DNA from: Flavobacteriaceae bacterium GSB9
Lineage (GTDB): Bacteria > Bacteroidota > Bacteroidia > Flavobacteriales > Flavobacteriaceae
Length of the DNA stretch: 64,000 nt
Reading direction: 5' to 3'
Assembly: GCA_022749295.1 (NCBI GenBank)
Contig: CP062007.1
Location: 1,178,001-1,242,000, forward strand
A model generated the notes under the pieces. The model was not told the origin of the DNA, did not search any database, and worked only from the letters and a program-made list of their open reading frames with translations. Positions 53,088 through 63,558 of the stretch are shown one piece after another. The position numbers and the translations under genes are program-made. The stretch's first letter is position 1. Every line of letters begins with the position of its first letter.

Positions 53088-55175
53088 TTATTTTTCGATC
53101 CAAACGGTTACACCACCAGATTTAACAATAGCAGTACCTATTAATATTTTTGAATTTTCTGGAATTTCTATTCGATAATCTTCTGACGAATAATTAACGG
53201 CTACCCAAAAGCCATCACGCCATTGCACATAAACACCTTGGGGATAATTTTCGGTTGAAATATTAGCGTTGCCATAAACCGATTTTAGAATATCCTTTTC
53301 CAATTTAGCATCATCGGTATCCACGCCAATGTAGGTTACAGTACCTTTCCCTATTTTATTAGTTACTACAGCCGCTTTTCCAGCATAGAATTGATTGGTA
53401 TATGTTGCCAAAACGTTTTGTGAATTATTCGCCTCAATTAAATCGGCCCAATTATTCCAAAAATAAGTATTTTTCGAACTCTCAATGGTACCTTTTGTTT
53501 GTGGTAATAAATGGTCAAAATACTTAATTTCTGCATCGATAAGCGGATATATTTTACCACCGTAGGCCGAACGAAATAAATGTCCGTTTCTATCCTTTAC
53601 TCCTGTTCTAAGGGTTAAAACCAAATTACCTCCTTGTTTAACATAATCTGTCCATTTTGAAATTAAAGCATTATCAACCAACTCATAAGCTGGTGCAATC
53701 ACCACATTATAATTATTCAAATTATCGGCTTCGTAAATCACATCAGTTGGCGCTCCAAAGGATTTTGAAATTTCCAAATACTTCTGAAAAAAGCCCATTG
53801 TGTTCCATTGACTCGTTTGCGGTTGCCTATCCATACTCCACCGGTTATCGTAGTTCCACAATAATGCTGTTTTTCGTTTCTTTAAAACTTCAGGCATTAC
53901 AGCTTTAGGGTTGTAGGCTTTTCTTAGTAATTTCATTTCACTAATCACCTGTTTATAATCTTTTCCTCCTTGCGAAAGCGTAACGCCGTCTAAAGTTGTA
54001 ATTCCGCCGTGGTATTGTTCTGCACTATAATTTATTTGACGGTATCTATACGAACAGGCAAACGACAAATCACCACCAAAACAATGATACAACCACATAC
54101 GCAGCGTACCCGGTTGAAGTAGCGGATTGATGTTTCCCCAGTTAACAAAGCCGGGCTGCAACTCCATGACACCAGAAGTATGGTTTGTTGGGTTGAAAAA
54201 ACTCAACGCAAACGATAATTCTTTTGGGTCGCCCAGTCTAAAACCATTTTTACCAATGTTGGTCTGACCTTTATTGGGATAAGAGGTAAACGCATTGAAA
54301 TCTAATTTTTCAGTTCGTCTTGGATCCGCTCCGTAGGTTGTAGCCGTATAGTTGGTGGTTATGTACTGTTTTTTTGAAATTAAAGGCCGAAGGGTTTCAG
54401 CCTGAAAATCTAAAAAATTGGCTTGTTTATCGGCTGAATACCGTTTAAAATCCAACAAAGCATGTGGATTGATGCCCCACCAGCCAACGAGATTTGTATT
54501 AGGAATTTTAATTTGATTAAAACCGGAATAGGTCTGACTCCAAAACGCTGTGCCCCAAGCGTGATTCAAACTTTTAACAGTTTCGTATTTTTCCTTCAAC
54601 CACTTTTGAAAAGCTAATTGTGAAGACAGACTATAATCTTCCTTAGCTTCGGGTTCGTTATCCAACTGCCAACCAATAACAGTTGCATTGTTTCCGTAGC
54701 GCTCGCCTAATTTTGTAATGATATTTTTTGAAAATCCTCTCCAAACCGGATTGCTTAGTGATTGTTGTGCTCTTGTGCCATGCTCGGCACGAATGTAACT
54801 AGAATTCATCACATAAACCTCAGGATACTTTACCCCCATCCAAACAGGAGCAATAGCTGTGGGCGTTCCTAAAATAACTTTCAAATTATATTTTTCAGCT
54901 AAACCAATAACCTCATCCAGCCAGCCAAAATTATATACACTTTCTTGCGGTTCTATATTTATCCATGCAAACTCTGCCAAATGGATAAACTCAAATCCCA
55001 ACTCTGAAATATTTTTAATGTCACGCTCCCATTCACTTTTATCCCAATGTTCGGGGTAATAATAAATGCCAATAGACATTAAATTTTCCTTTGGAAAAAA
55101 CTTGGATGCCTCCTGAGCTTCAACCATAAAAGCCATAACGAAAAACGAAAGTATACCAAGGAAAAGATTCTTCAT
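53088..55175 (-). CDS. Beta-galactosidase, GH42
   Basis: 695 residues with a signal peptide (cut near MVEAQEA). GH42 signatures: GIYYYPEHWD, FEFIHLAEFAWINIEP, GWQLDNEP with acid Glu174, SGVMELQPGFVNWG with the likely nucleophile Glu. The C-terminal half has a beta-galactosidase trimerisation-type domain. Retaining beta-galactosidase, exported. It follows the GH5 gene by 10 bases. In B. ovatus-type xyloglucan loci the equivalent activity comes from GH2; here GH42 seems to fill it. Confidence 0.93.
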   Translation of the reverse strand: MKNLFLGILSFFVMAFMVEAQEASKFFPKENLMSIGIYYYPEHWDKSEWERDIKNISELGFEFIHLAEFAWINIEPQESVYNFGWLDEVIGLAEKYNLKVILGTPTAIAPVWMGVKYPEVYVMNSSYIRAEHGTRAQQSLSNPVWRGFSKNIITKLGERYGNNATVIGWQLDNEPEAKEDYSLSSQLAFQKWLKEKYETVKSLNHAWGTAFWSQTYSGFNQIKIPNTNLVGWWGINPHALLDFKRYSADKQANFLDFQAETLRPLISKKQYITTNYTATTYGADPRRTEKLDFNAFTSYPNKGQTNIGKNGFRLGDPKELSFALSFFNPTNHTSGVMELQPGFVNWGNINPLLQPGTLRMWLYHCFGGDLSFACSYRYRQINYSAEQYHGGITTLDGVTLSQGGKDYKQVISEMKLLRKAYNPKAVMPEVLKKRKTALLWNYDNRWSMDRQPQTSQWNTMGFFQKYLEISKSFGAPTDVIYEADNLNNYNVVIAPAYELVDNALISKWTDYVKQGGNLVLTLRTGVKDRNGHLFRSAYGGKIYPLIDAEIKYFDHLLPQTKGTIESSKNTYFWNNWADLIEANNSQNVLATYTNQFYAGKAAVVTNKIGKGTVTYIGVDTDDAKLEKDILKSVYGNANISTENYPQGVYVQWRDGFWVAVNYSSEDYRIEIPENSKILIGTAIVKSGGVTVWIEK

Positions 55176-55185
55176 TTTTATAAAA

Positions 55186-56709
55186 TTAATTTAATCCTTG
55201 CAATAAAGCATTCAAAACTTGTGTGTCAAAAACGGTATTGTTACTTCGGTTAAAAATTCCAAACCCATGCATGCCTATACTTCCTTCATCCCAATAAAAT
55301 GGAAGAAGGCCATTTATTTTGGCTTGTTCAACAACAGTTTTAATGTAGTGAGCCCTCGAATCTAAGTGTAATTGCAAAGCATCTCCAGAAAGGTTAGTAC
55401 GTCTAATAGCGCCAAATTCACCCAATACCACAGGAATTCCCTCGTCTACAAACTGGGTTTTCATCAATGCAAAATAGTTCTGCAAATCTGCTTCTTCTCC
55501 CCAGTTAGCATTACGTTGCGTGTCTGTATCGGTATGATAACCGTTGCCCCAATAGTAGAACATTTTACCCCATGTGGCATCTTCGGTTAACCCTGAAAAT
55601 TGCCAAGGCGTATAATAATGTACTTCTACCATTATTCTGTTTTCAACGGTATCAACAGGCAAACTATTCATTAATTCATTGGTTTTTATAATATCGGTCG
55701 TGGGTCCTTGAATCACCAAAGTTCGGTATGCGTTTTTACCGCCTGTAGCTCTCACGGCATCAATAAATGTTTGATGATATGAATTTAAAACATCCATTTC
55801 AGCTTGGGTTTCCACGTGGGGCTCATTGGCACTGGCAAACAATAAATGCTCATCAAAATCGCGTAAATGTGTGGCTATTTGTTCCCAATAGGCTTTTTGT
55901 TTGGCGTTAACCTGTTCTTTGCTGGCTTCGTTTACGTTATTTTCCAACCAACCACCATCCCAATGGATATTGAGAATAGCGTACATGTTATTATCCACAC
56001 AGTATTGAACCACTTCCTTTACACGGTTCAACCAGCTTTCTTTGAGTTTGGCACTATCGGTATCTTCCAAATATTGGTCCCAAGCACAAGGAATGCGAAT
56101 CGCATCAAAACCACTAGCTTTTACAAAATCAACCAGCTCTTTCGTTACTTTTGGATTGCCCCAGGCCGTTTCCCCACCAGTGGCTTCTAAAGTGTTACCA
56201 ATATTCCAACCTAACGAAATTCTTGAAGCAATTTCAGCGGCTGTATTGCTCATACCCGACCTATCTGCCGGAAGCGGATTCAGGTTATAATCTGGATAAA
56301 TACCATTGGAAGAACTGACTCCTGCTTGTGTTACTGGAATTTTCACAGCGTTTACGCCGTTGGCATTAATGGTTATAGTTGACGTTCTCGCGTTGATACT
56401 GGTATTTTCTTCGGCCGTAATCGAAACTCTAGTAGTGCCCGATGTACCAGACGTTTCACCTAAGGTTAACCAATCTGCGCCAGAACTACTCACCACCCAA
56501 GCATCAACGTTTGTTGTTATCGTAACATCAACGGTACTTTCTGTATTGTTAAATTCTATAGCTGATTTATCTGCGGTTAATGTTTTAGCAATTTCTTCTT
56601 CCTCTTCTCGGGGTTCACTACCGGAATCATCTGAACTGCATGAATATATGCCCGTTTGAACAAAAAGGAACAACATGGCCAATATGGTTTTACTATTTAT
56701 TGGTTTCAT
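55186..56709 (-). CDS. GH5 endo-glucanase lipoprotein with BACON domain
   Basis: 507 residues; lipobox Cys24 (YSCSSDDSG, acidic after Cys, surface-export type). A BACON domain (about 43-130, VVSSSGADWLTL and NAVKIPVTQAG) precedes the GH5 barrel. The SLGWNIGNTLEATGGETAWGN (in pieces) start, NIHWDGGWL, SANEP with acid Glu296 and LGEFGA with nucleophile Glu431 fit the subfamily 4 type that includes the BACON-carrying endo-xyloglucanase of Bacteroides ovatus. Likely surface enzyme making the first backbone cut. 13 bases after the GH3 gene. Confidence 0.93.
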   Translation of the reverse strand: MKPINSKTILAMLFLFVQTGIYSCSSDDSGSEPREEEEEIAKTLTADKSAIEFNNTESTVDVTITTNVDAWVVSSSGADWLTLGETSGTSGTTRVSITAEENTSINARTSTITINANGVNAVKIPVTQAGVSSSNGIYPDYNLNPLPADRSGMSNTAAEIASRISLGWNIGNTLEATGGETAWGNPKVTKELVDFVKASGFDAIRIPCAWDQYLEDTDSAKLKESWLNRVKEVVQYCVDNNMYAILNIHWDGGWLENNVNEASKEQVNAKQKAYWEQIATHLRDFDEHLLFASANEPHVETQAEMDVLNSYHQTFIDAVRATGGKNAYRTLVIQGPTTDIIKTNELMNSLPVDTVENRIMVEVHYYTPWQFSGLTEDATWGKMFYYWGNGYHTDTDTQRNANWGEEADLQNYFALMKTQFVDEGIPVVLGEFGAIRRTNLSGDALQLHLDSRAHYIKTVVEQAKINGLLPFYWDEGSIGMHGFGIFNRSNNTVFDTQVLNALLQGLN

Positions 56710-56722
56710 CCTTTAATGAATT

Positions 56723-58963
56723 TTAATTAACGTGAAAAGAGACTTCGGCCAGAATATTTCTAGAAGAATTACCAAGTTTTAAATTGTAAATACCCGGTTC
56801 TACCAACCACTTCTTTTTTACTTCATTATAATAAGCCAATTCTTTAACTGGCAATTGGATACTAATCTGTTTTGAATCGCCACTTTTAACATCAACCTTT
56901 TTGAAGCCTTTTAATTCTTTGGCTGCTTTTTCAACATACGATTCGGGATCGGAAACATAAAGCTGTGCCACTTCTTTTCCATCAACAGCACCTGTATTTT
57001 TAATGGTAAACGATACTTCAATGGTTTCGTCTTGACCGTAATTTTCTTTATCGGTTTTTAGATCAGAAAATTCAAAGTTGGTGTACGCCAATCCGTAACC
57101 AAACGGATAAAGCGGCTCTACATTTTTGGTATCGAACCAACGGTAGCCTACCAATATACCCTCTGTGTAATATACCGATTTGTCGCCTGGGAAACTGTGC
57201 GTAGCATGTGCGGGAGAGTCCTCAAGTTTTTTAGGCATGGTCCAGGGCAGTTTTCCGGACGGGTTAACTGTACCTAAAATGACATCGGCCAAGGCATTTC
57301 CACCTTCCGAACCATTGAACCAGCTCCAAATCAATGCCGATGATTTGTTACTGATATTTTCAATATTGAAAGGTGCTCCGGCAATCACCACCACAATGGT
57401 ATTTGGGTTGACCTGTAATACCTTTTCAATCAATTCTTCCTGACCAAAAGGCAATTTTAAGCTCGCCCTATCGGAAGCTTCAGTTTCGTAATCTCTATTA
57501 GAACCTGCAAACACAATGGCCACATCAGAATTTTTAGCTGCCTCGATTGCTTCCTTGAGCATTTCGGGTTCCAGTTTGTCGATAGTTACAGGGCCATTAA
57601 GCGTAATATCGCCAAACTTGGCTTTTTCGTTATTGGCATAACGCTCCAAATAGCCTTCGGCATAATTTATTTTAACCGATTCGGGAAGCCTGTTTTGCAA
57701 ACCTTCCAATGGTGTTACTTCGCGCTTGGTTTTTACACCCGCACCAAAACCGCCCAAAGCATTTTTCTTTTTGGCATTGTTTCCTATTACAGCAATACTT
57801 TTTATGCTTTCGGTATTTAATGGCAACTGCCCTTTTTCATTTTTAAGAAGAACAATTGATTCTGCCGCTATTTTATAAGCATCCTGAAAATGGTCTTCAG
57901 TATTGATGCTTCCTTTGGCACGACCTTTGTCGTCGATACTTTTTAAGGTAAACATAAGCTGCAATACACGTTTTACAGCTTTATCGACATCAGCCTCAGC
58001 AATTTCACCGGCTTTTACCTTTTCAATCAACGCATCAGCATAAAAGAATTCGCTGAAGGGTTTTGGCGTTCCCATTTCAACATCCAAACCACTCTCGATA
58101 GATTTTTTGGTGTCATGAACGGCTGCCCAATCTGAAATAACAATACCTTCAAACCCCCATTCGCCCCTCAAAACATCGGTGAGCATATATTTGTTTTCAC
58201 ATAAATATTTGCCTCTAAATTTATTGTAAGCACCCATAAAACTATAAGCATTAGCCTCGGTTACCGCTGCCTTAAATGCAGGAAGATAAATTTCACGAAG
58301 CGCACGCTCATCAATTTGAACATCCACAAAATCGCGGTTGGTTTCTTGGTTATTGGCCGCATAATGCTTTACACAAACGGCCACATCGTTTTCCTGAACG
58401 CCCACAATAAATGGCACGGTTATTTTTTTATTCAAAAAAGGGTCTTCGGTAAAATACTCGTAAGTTCTACCTCCCAACGGTGTACGGATGATATTGATGG
58501 CCGGCGATAGCAACACATCTTTATCACGGGCAATGGCTTCTTCACCCACACTGGTTCCAAACAGATACGCCAGTTCGGTATTCCAAGTAGCAGCTAAACC
58601 ACCACCTGCGGGATAATAGGTAGCAAAATCGTTGTCCCAGCCTGCGGCCGCCCAAGAATCTCTTGAAATTTCTTCGCGAACCCCCAAAGGGCCGTCGGCC
58701 ATTGTAAGCTCCGGAATACCTAAACGTTCCACTGCTTTTGTGGCAAACATACTGTTACCATGAAGCATACCTGATTTTTCCTCTATGGTCATTTGGGCAA
58801 TCAAGCTACCTATTTTAGCATCATATTCATGGTTTATTGGATTTCCGCTGTATGCATTTGAATTTATTTCTTCTGAAACTAATTTTGGCTCTTTATTATC
58901 ATTACAGGATGTAAATTGCAATGCAGCCATAAAAGTTAGCGCGTATATCAGTTTGATTTTCAT
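56723..58963 (-). CDS. Beta-glucosidase, GH3 lipoprotein
   Basis: 746 residues; lipobox Cys20 (QFTSCNDNKE). Barrel domain with ELTMADGPLGVREE, VKHYAANNQETNR, nucleophile Asp278 in GIVISDWAAVHD; then the alpha/beta sandwich and a fibronectin III-like C-terminal domain (EVSFTIKNTGAVDGKEVAQLYVSDPE in pieces). Retaining beta-glucosidase expected to degrade gluco-oligosaccharides in the periplasm. 18 bases after the GH97 stop. Confidence 0.94.
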   Translation of the reverse strand: MKIKLIYALTFMAALQFTSCNDNKEPKLVSEEINSNAYSGNPINHEYDAKIGSLIAQMTIEEKSGMLHGNSMFATKAVERLGIPELTMADGPLGVREEISRDSWAAAGWDNDFATYYPAGGGLAATWNTELAYLFGTSVGEEAIARDKDVLLSPAINIIRTPLGGRTYEYFTEDPFLNKKITVPFIVGVQENDVAVCVKHYAANNQETNRDFVDVQIDERALREIYLPAFKAAVTEANAYSFMGAYNKFRGKYLCENKYMLTDVLRGEWGFEGIVISDWAAVHDTKKSIESGLDVEMGTPKPFSEFFYADALIEKVKAGEIAEADVDKAVKRVLQLMFTLKSIDDKGRAKGSINTEDHFQDAYKIAAESIVLLKNEKGQLPLNTESIKSIAVIGNNAKKKNALGGFGAGVKTKREVTPLEGLQNRLPESVKINYAEGYLERYANNEKAKFGDITLNGPVTIDKLEPEMLKEAIEAAKNSDVAIVFAGSNRDYETEASDRASLKLPFGQEELIEKVLQVNPNTIVVVIAGAPFNIENISNKSSALIWSWFNGSEGGNALADVILGTVNPSGKLPWTMPKKLEDSPAHATHSFPGDKSVYYTEGILVGYRWFDTKNVEPLYPFGYGLAYTNFEFSDLKTDKENYGQDETIEVSFTIKNTGAVDGKEVAQLYVSDPESYVEKAAKELKGFKKVDVKSGDSKQISIQLPVKELAYYNEVKKKWLVEPGIYNLKLGNSSRNILAEVSFHVN

Positions 58964-58981
58964 CTTTCGTTTTGTTTAGTT

Positions 58982-60976
58982 TTATTTTTTTGCAAACCGA
59001 ATGGCTGTTCCGCCACCCGATGGTAAGTTTAAGGTCATTTTATCTGAAGCCGTTACTTCTTTCTTTGAAATAGCTACTTTTGAAGGATTGTTGTTTAAAT
59101 CGGTACCCTCGGCATCGGCATAGATTTGGGCTTCGAAAGTGCCTTCTCCTAAAAACGAAAGGTCGATTTCTAAATCCCTAGCAACTTCATTTGTCATACT
59201 ACCCAAATACCAATCGTCTGATTTTAAATCTTTACGAACGGTGGTAATGTATTCTCCAATTTCAGCATTCAATACTTTAGTCTCTTCCCAATTGGTTGGC
59301 ACATCGGCCAAAAACTGAAATTCAGGTTTACCGATATAATTTTCAGGTAAATCGGCCAACATTTGAATCGGCGAAAACAAGGTTACATACAATGCCAATT
59401 GCTTTGCTGCAGTAGTATGAACGCGACGGTTATTGAATCCTTTGGTTTCCAAAACATCAATTACTCCTGGTGTAAAATCCATGGGGCCTGACAACATTCT
59501 TGTAAACGGTAATGTGGTTGTATGGTTTGGCGGGTTGCCCTCGCTCCAAGCATTATACTCCTGTCCGCGAGCCCCTTCGCGCGCCATCATGTTTGGATAG
59601 GTTCTGCGCTCGCCCGTATCTTTAATGGGTTCGTGGAAATTGACTGTTAACTTGTATTTCGCCGCTTTTTCCAAAACTTCGCGATAATACTGAACCCCAA
59701 ATTGACTGCCGTGCCATTCGGTCATGTTTAACATATCACCCACTTGCCCGATTTTAATATCATTGATGCCCATATTCTGATACAGTTTCATTCCTGCATC
59801 AATTTGTTTTCTGTAATTAATAATATTTGAACCTGTTTCGTGGTAACCAATAATTTTCACTCCGTTTTCTTTGGCGTAATCGGTCACTTCCTTTAAGTCG
59901 AAATCGTCCGTGGCTTCGGTAAAACTAAACTCATGCATTTTATTTTCGTACCAAGCCGGTGTCCAGCCTTTATTCCAGCCTTCAATCAACAAATGGTGAA
60001 CGCCTAATTTTTTACAGGCATCAATATATTCTTTAGAAATTTTAGTGCTGGCACCATGTTCTGGACCTTCCCAAAACGTATATTTTGAAATATGCATCCC
60101 CCACCAAATACCGAGATATTTATAGGTTTCAATCCAACTGGTGTCTTCTATTTTATTGGGGTCGTTAAGGTTTAATACCAAATACGATTCTATTAAATCG
60201 CCTGGTTTTTCGGCAATCTGGATGGTTCGCCATGGGGTTGTAAAACTACCGTCGGTCTTTACTTTATCGCCATTGCTCCAGGGCATTAAATCCAAATCAA
60301 AATCGGTACCGCTCTTATGTGCCACCGTGTAACTGGCGTATTCTTTTAGGTTGGCTTCATGGAAACTAAGATACAAACCATTATCGCTTTTTATGGTCAA
60401 TGGTGTGTGAACGGTATCGATGGCACTCAACCTAGATTTGGTGTACAAATGCTCGTAGCGGTTGGTTTTGTATGCGGGAATCCACCACGTATCGCCATCG
60501 TTTGCGATGTTGAACGAGGTTAGCTCATCCATTATCACTACATCATTTTTACCCTGATTTGGATAATTGTATCTAAATGCAACGCCATCATCAAAAGCTC
60601 TAAACTGTACTTCAATTTTTCTTTTAGATTCAGTTTTTTCCTGAAGTGTTATTGCTAGTTGGTTATAATGATTCCGGATGTGGTGTTTTTCGCCCCAAAC
60701 TTGCTCCCAAGTTTCATCAAAAGATGTTTCTTCAGCACTTAAAACCTTAAAATTATTACACAACGAATCGTTTTCTTTAAAAACAAATCCAAGTCTGGAG
60801 GTATTTAAAACACTTATTTCATTATGCATAATTTGATAAGTGGGAACACCGTCTTCCAATTTAAAAACAATTTTATTTTTGGTGTTTGGCGATGCCAAAC
60901 TATACAACGATTGCTGTTCCTGATGAGCACAGGAAAAAAATATAATAGCCGCAAGAGCGATTAAATACTTCTTCAT
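58982..60976 (-). CDS. GH97 glycosidase lipoprotein, inverting (SusB) type
   Basis: 664 residues; lipobox Cys16 (FFSCAHQEQ). N-terminal beta super-sandwich, central barrel and C-terminal beta domain. The residues Glu380 (GYHETGSN), Glu449 (NFHEP) and Glu473 (RGQEYNAW) match the three Glu used by inverting alpha-glucosidase SusB; the retaining GH97 Asp nucleophile position reads IGQVGDML with no Asp in the expected place. So alpha-glucosidase-like action is more likely than alpha-galactosidase. The gene's ATG overlaps the GH31 stop by four bases. Confidence 0.9.
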   Translation of the reverse strand: MKKYLIALAAIIFFSCAHQEQQSLYSLASPNTKNKIVFKLEDGVPTYQIMHNEISVLNTSRLGFVFKENDSLCNNFKVLSAEETSFDETWEQVWGEKHHIRNHYNQLAITLQEKTESKRKIEVQFRAFDDGVAFRYNYPNQGKNDVVIMDELTSFNIANDGDTWWIPAYKTNRYEHLYTKSRLSAIDTVHTPLTIKSDNGLYLSFHEANLKEYASYTVAHKSGTDFDLDLMPWSNGDKVKTDGSFTTPWRTIQIAEKPGDLIESYLVLNLNDPNKIEDTSWIETYKYLGIWWGMHISKYTFWEGPEHGASTKISKEYIDACKKLGVHHLLIEGWNKGWTPAWYENKMHEFSFTEATDDFDLKEVTDYAKENGVKIIGYHETGSNIINYRKQIDAGMKLYQNMGINDIKIGQVGDMLNMTEWHGSQFGVQYYREVLEKAAKYKLTVNFHEPIKDTGERRTYPNMMAREGARGQEYNAWSEGNPPNHTTTLPFTRMLSGPMDFTPGVIDVLETKGFNNRRVHTTAAKQLALYVTLFSPIQMLADLPENYIGKPEFQFLADVPTNWEETKVLNAEIGEYITTVRKDLKSDDWYLGSMTNEVARDLEIDLSFLGEGTFEAQIYADAEGTDLNNNPSKVAISKKEVTASDKMTLNLPSGGGTAIRFAKK

Positions 60977-63369
60977 TTTATTATTTCCATATTAAATTTT
61001 ATGTTACTATCTGTATCAAAGTCTAATTGATAACCATCATTCATTTTCACACCATTAATATTTATAATTCCTTTAGAATTGGGCAAGTATAAAATTCCAT
61101 TAACATTGTCTGCATCTGCAGTATACACTTTAAGGTCAATATTGCTCCAATCCATATCTTTTGTTGATTGTGCCAATTTTATATGCGGAATAACTGCTCC
61201 GTTTTTTACCAAAGCAATAACTGGAATTTCACCCGCTTTAATCGTATGCCAACCCTGACTGTAAACTTTTCCTGTTTGGTAATCTATCCATTTACCTTCC
61301 GGCAAATAAACATGGCGTTCAGTTACATTTTCAAACAAAGGTGCAACCATCATATCTGAACCAAATAAGTATTGGTCGTCAACCAACCACGCCCCGGGGT
61401 CGTTAGGATATTCCACAAACAAGGCTCTTAGCATCGGGAGTCCATTTTCTGAAGCATGTTTGGCTTGTGCATAAATATAAGGCATGAGTTGGTAACGCAT
61501 ATTACCAGCTTTACGGAACCCCTCCAAAAATTCTTTACTAAATTCCCAAGGTTCAGTTGGGGGCTCCCCATGGCTTCGTACATGTGATGTTAACATGCCA
61601 AAGGGTGTCCAGCGTCTGTATAAATCTTCTGGTGCTTTGGTTGTAAAACCTCCAACATCGTGACTCCAAAATGAGAACCCAGATAGCCCTAATGACAGTC
61701 CTCCCCTAAGGGTTGCTGCCATAGCTGTATTGGTTGTTGCAGCATCTCCTCCCCAATGCAATGGATAACGCTGGCTACCGGCCCAAGTACTGCGCGCCCA
61801 AATAATGCTCTCTCCCGTTACTTCTTTTGTAATATCAGCTACCGTTTTGTTGTAACGTAAAGGAAATAAATTATGTTCATAGAAGCCTGTTTTGCCATTG
61901 CTGTAAATTCCAGAAGCAGGAGCTGCCTCACCAAAATCTACCTTTATAACTCCTACGCCTTGTTTTAGCAAATTCGCTATTTTATCTTGATACCAATCGA
62001 CGGTTTTAGGGTTCGTAAAATCTAAGGTAGCATCTTCATAAGGAATGTTACCTTTTTTGTCTTTTACAGCCAATCCTTTTTCTACAATTTCGTTAAACAA
62101 TGTATTTTTTGGTGTAAAATATGGTAATTGCCATAAACAGACGTTAAAGCCGTCTTCTTTCATATCGGCAATCATTTTTTCTGGATTGTCGAATCGGTTT
62201 TTTGAAAACTCATAATCACACCTCCAGTCTGTTTCAAACCAACCGGTGTCAAAATGAATCACATCGCTAGGTATTTTATACTTTCTTAAGTTTTTAGCAA
62301 TATCTCTGCCTTCTTCTTCAGAAAAATAGGTAATGCGGCTCATCCAAAACCCAAACGACCAAAGTGGTGGCATTTCGGGTTTTCCGGTCAAGTCTGTGTA
62401 TTCATCTAAGATATCCTTTGGCTCTCCGATAAATAAAAATAAGTCCGCTTCATCATCTCCAATCATCATTGAATTAGCGCCATTAAAATATTTACCAAAA
62501 TCGACTGTTATTGGTGTGGAATGGTGCATAAACACTCCATAACCACGACTACTCATGTAAAACGGAATGGGCTTATACATAGTTTCATTCTGCACGCCAT
62601 TGGCATCATCTGTCCAAAAAATAACTTTTTGGCCACGTTTGTTAAATTGGGTAAACGACTCACCACATCCAAATATTTTTTCATCAGGTGACATAGAAAA
62701 AACGGCCCCCATACTTCGAGAGTAGTCCTCTGCACGTCTTACAAATGAGAACGGTGTTACTGGAGTATATGTGCTTTTAACATCCTCCAAATGAAGCGTA
62801 CTTGTTAGTAGTTTCCCTTTGGCATCATAAACATAAACATGCCATGGTTTTTCTGTAATTAATACCGAACCTTTACTACTTGTATATTGGTGCCCGTTAT
62901 CAACTTTTTTATATTTCCATAGATTTCGCGCATTTTCAGCCTTACCGTTTACCAGCATCAATGACTGTTCTTTTTCTCTAAATTGCGGCCCAGATGCAGC
63001 CTTTAACCGAATGGTACGTTCTGAAATGAACTGGATTGAAAAAGGTAATTCTGGTGATATTGTATATTCTGTTGTAGGAAATTCATTGGCATCAACAGCA
63101 ACTAGCTTACTCAACATATTGTTAAATGCTTGCCGTGTGGCAAAATTATACCTAAGATATTGTATAGCTCCCTGGCCTGTTTCAGAGTTAAAAGAAGCTA
63201 ATTCGTTAGCCAAATAATAGGTATTTCTGTAATCCTCAAAATCTTCACTAATGTCTGGCGGTTCGTTTAAAACATTTGTATTTTGAATTTGCGCCCATGT
63301 AGCATTTACCAATAACAGCAAAGTCACTTGCAGAAATAACACATTAAATTTTAGTTTGTTCTTAAACAT
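60973..63369 (-). CDS. GH31 alpha-xylosidase-type glycosidase
   Basis: 798 residues with a signal peptide (cut near TWAQIQN). GH31 layout: N-terminal beta sandwich (about 100-320), barrel (335-660) with nucleophile Asp478 in GVIKVDFGEA and acid Asp542 in HWGGDAATTNT, followed by beta domains. The KVDFGE form (instead of WxDMNE) is that of alpha-xylosidases such as YicI. Removes xylose from xylogluco-oligosaccharides. First of the seven-enzyme unit; preceded by a terminator at 63511-63548. Confidence 0.93.
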   Translation of the reverse strand: MFKNKLKFNVLFLQVTLLLLVNATWAQIQNTNVLNEPPDISEDFEDYRNTYYLANELASFNSETGQGAIQYLRYNFATRQAFNNMLSKLVAVDANEFPTTEYTISPELPFSIQFISERTIRLKAASGPQFREKEQSLMLVNGKAENARNLWKYKKVDNGHQYTSSKGSVLITEKPWHVYVYDAKGKLLTSTLHLEDVKSTYTPVTPFSFVRRAEDYSRSMGAVFSMSPDEKIFGCGESFTQFNKRGQKVIFWTDDANGVQNETMYKPIPFYMSSRGYGVFMHHSTPITVDFGKYFNGANSMMIGDDEADLFLFIGEPKDILDEYTDLTGKPEMPPLWSFGFWMSRITYFSEEEGRDIAKNLRKYKIPSDVIHFDTGWFETDWRCDYEFSKNRFDNPEKMIADMKEDGFNVCLWQLPYFTPKNTLFNEIVEKGLAVKDKKGNIPYEDATLDFTNPKTVDWYQDKIANLLKQGVGVIKVDFGEAAPASGIYSNGKTGFYEHNLFPLRYNKTVADITKEVTGESIIWARSTWAGSQRYPLHWGGDAATTNTAMAATLRGGLSLGLSGFSFWSHDVGGFTTKAPEDLYRRWTPFGMLTSHVRSHGEPPTEPWEFSKEFLEGFRKAGNMRYQLMPYIYAQAKHASENGLPMLRALFVEYPNDPGAWLVDDQYLFGSDMMVAPLFENVTERHVYLPEGKWIDYQTGKVYSQGWHTIKAGEIPVIALVKNGAVIPHIKLAQSTKDMDWSNIDLKVYTADADNVNGILYLPNSKGIININGVKMNDGYQLDFDTDSNIKFNMEIIK

Positions 63370-63510
63370 ATTTTGTCGCTTTTACTTTTTCCGCTTGTAA
63401 ATTTTTGGCATTAAAATTCCTTTATAGTTAAGGCATTTAACGATTGTTACCGTTTTAGCCTCACCTTATATATAAATAAAAGAGAAAATTTTAACTGAAA
63501 ACCAAAACTG

Positions 63511-63548
63511 AAATTAAAAACCACTGTGCCGATAAACACAGTGGTTTT
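63511..63548 (-). terminator. Intrinsic terminator between binding protein and GH31
   Basis: Stem AAAACCACTGTG / CACAGTGGTTTT (12 pairs), 8-base loop, followed on the minus strand by TTTTTAATTT. It lies 10 bases after the stop of the right-edge gene. Confidence 0.88.
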
Positions 63549-63558
63549 ATCTCAACTT

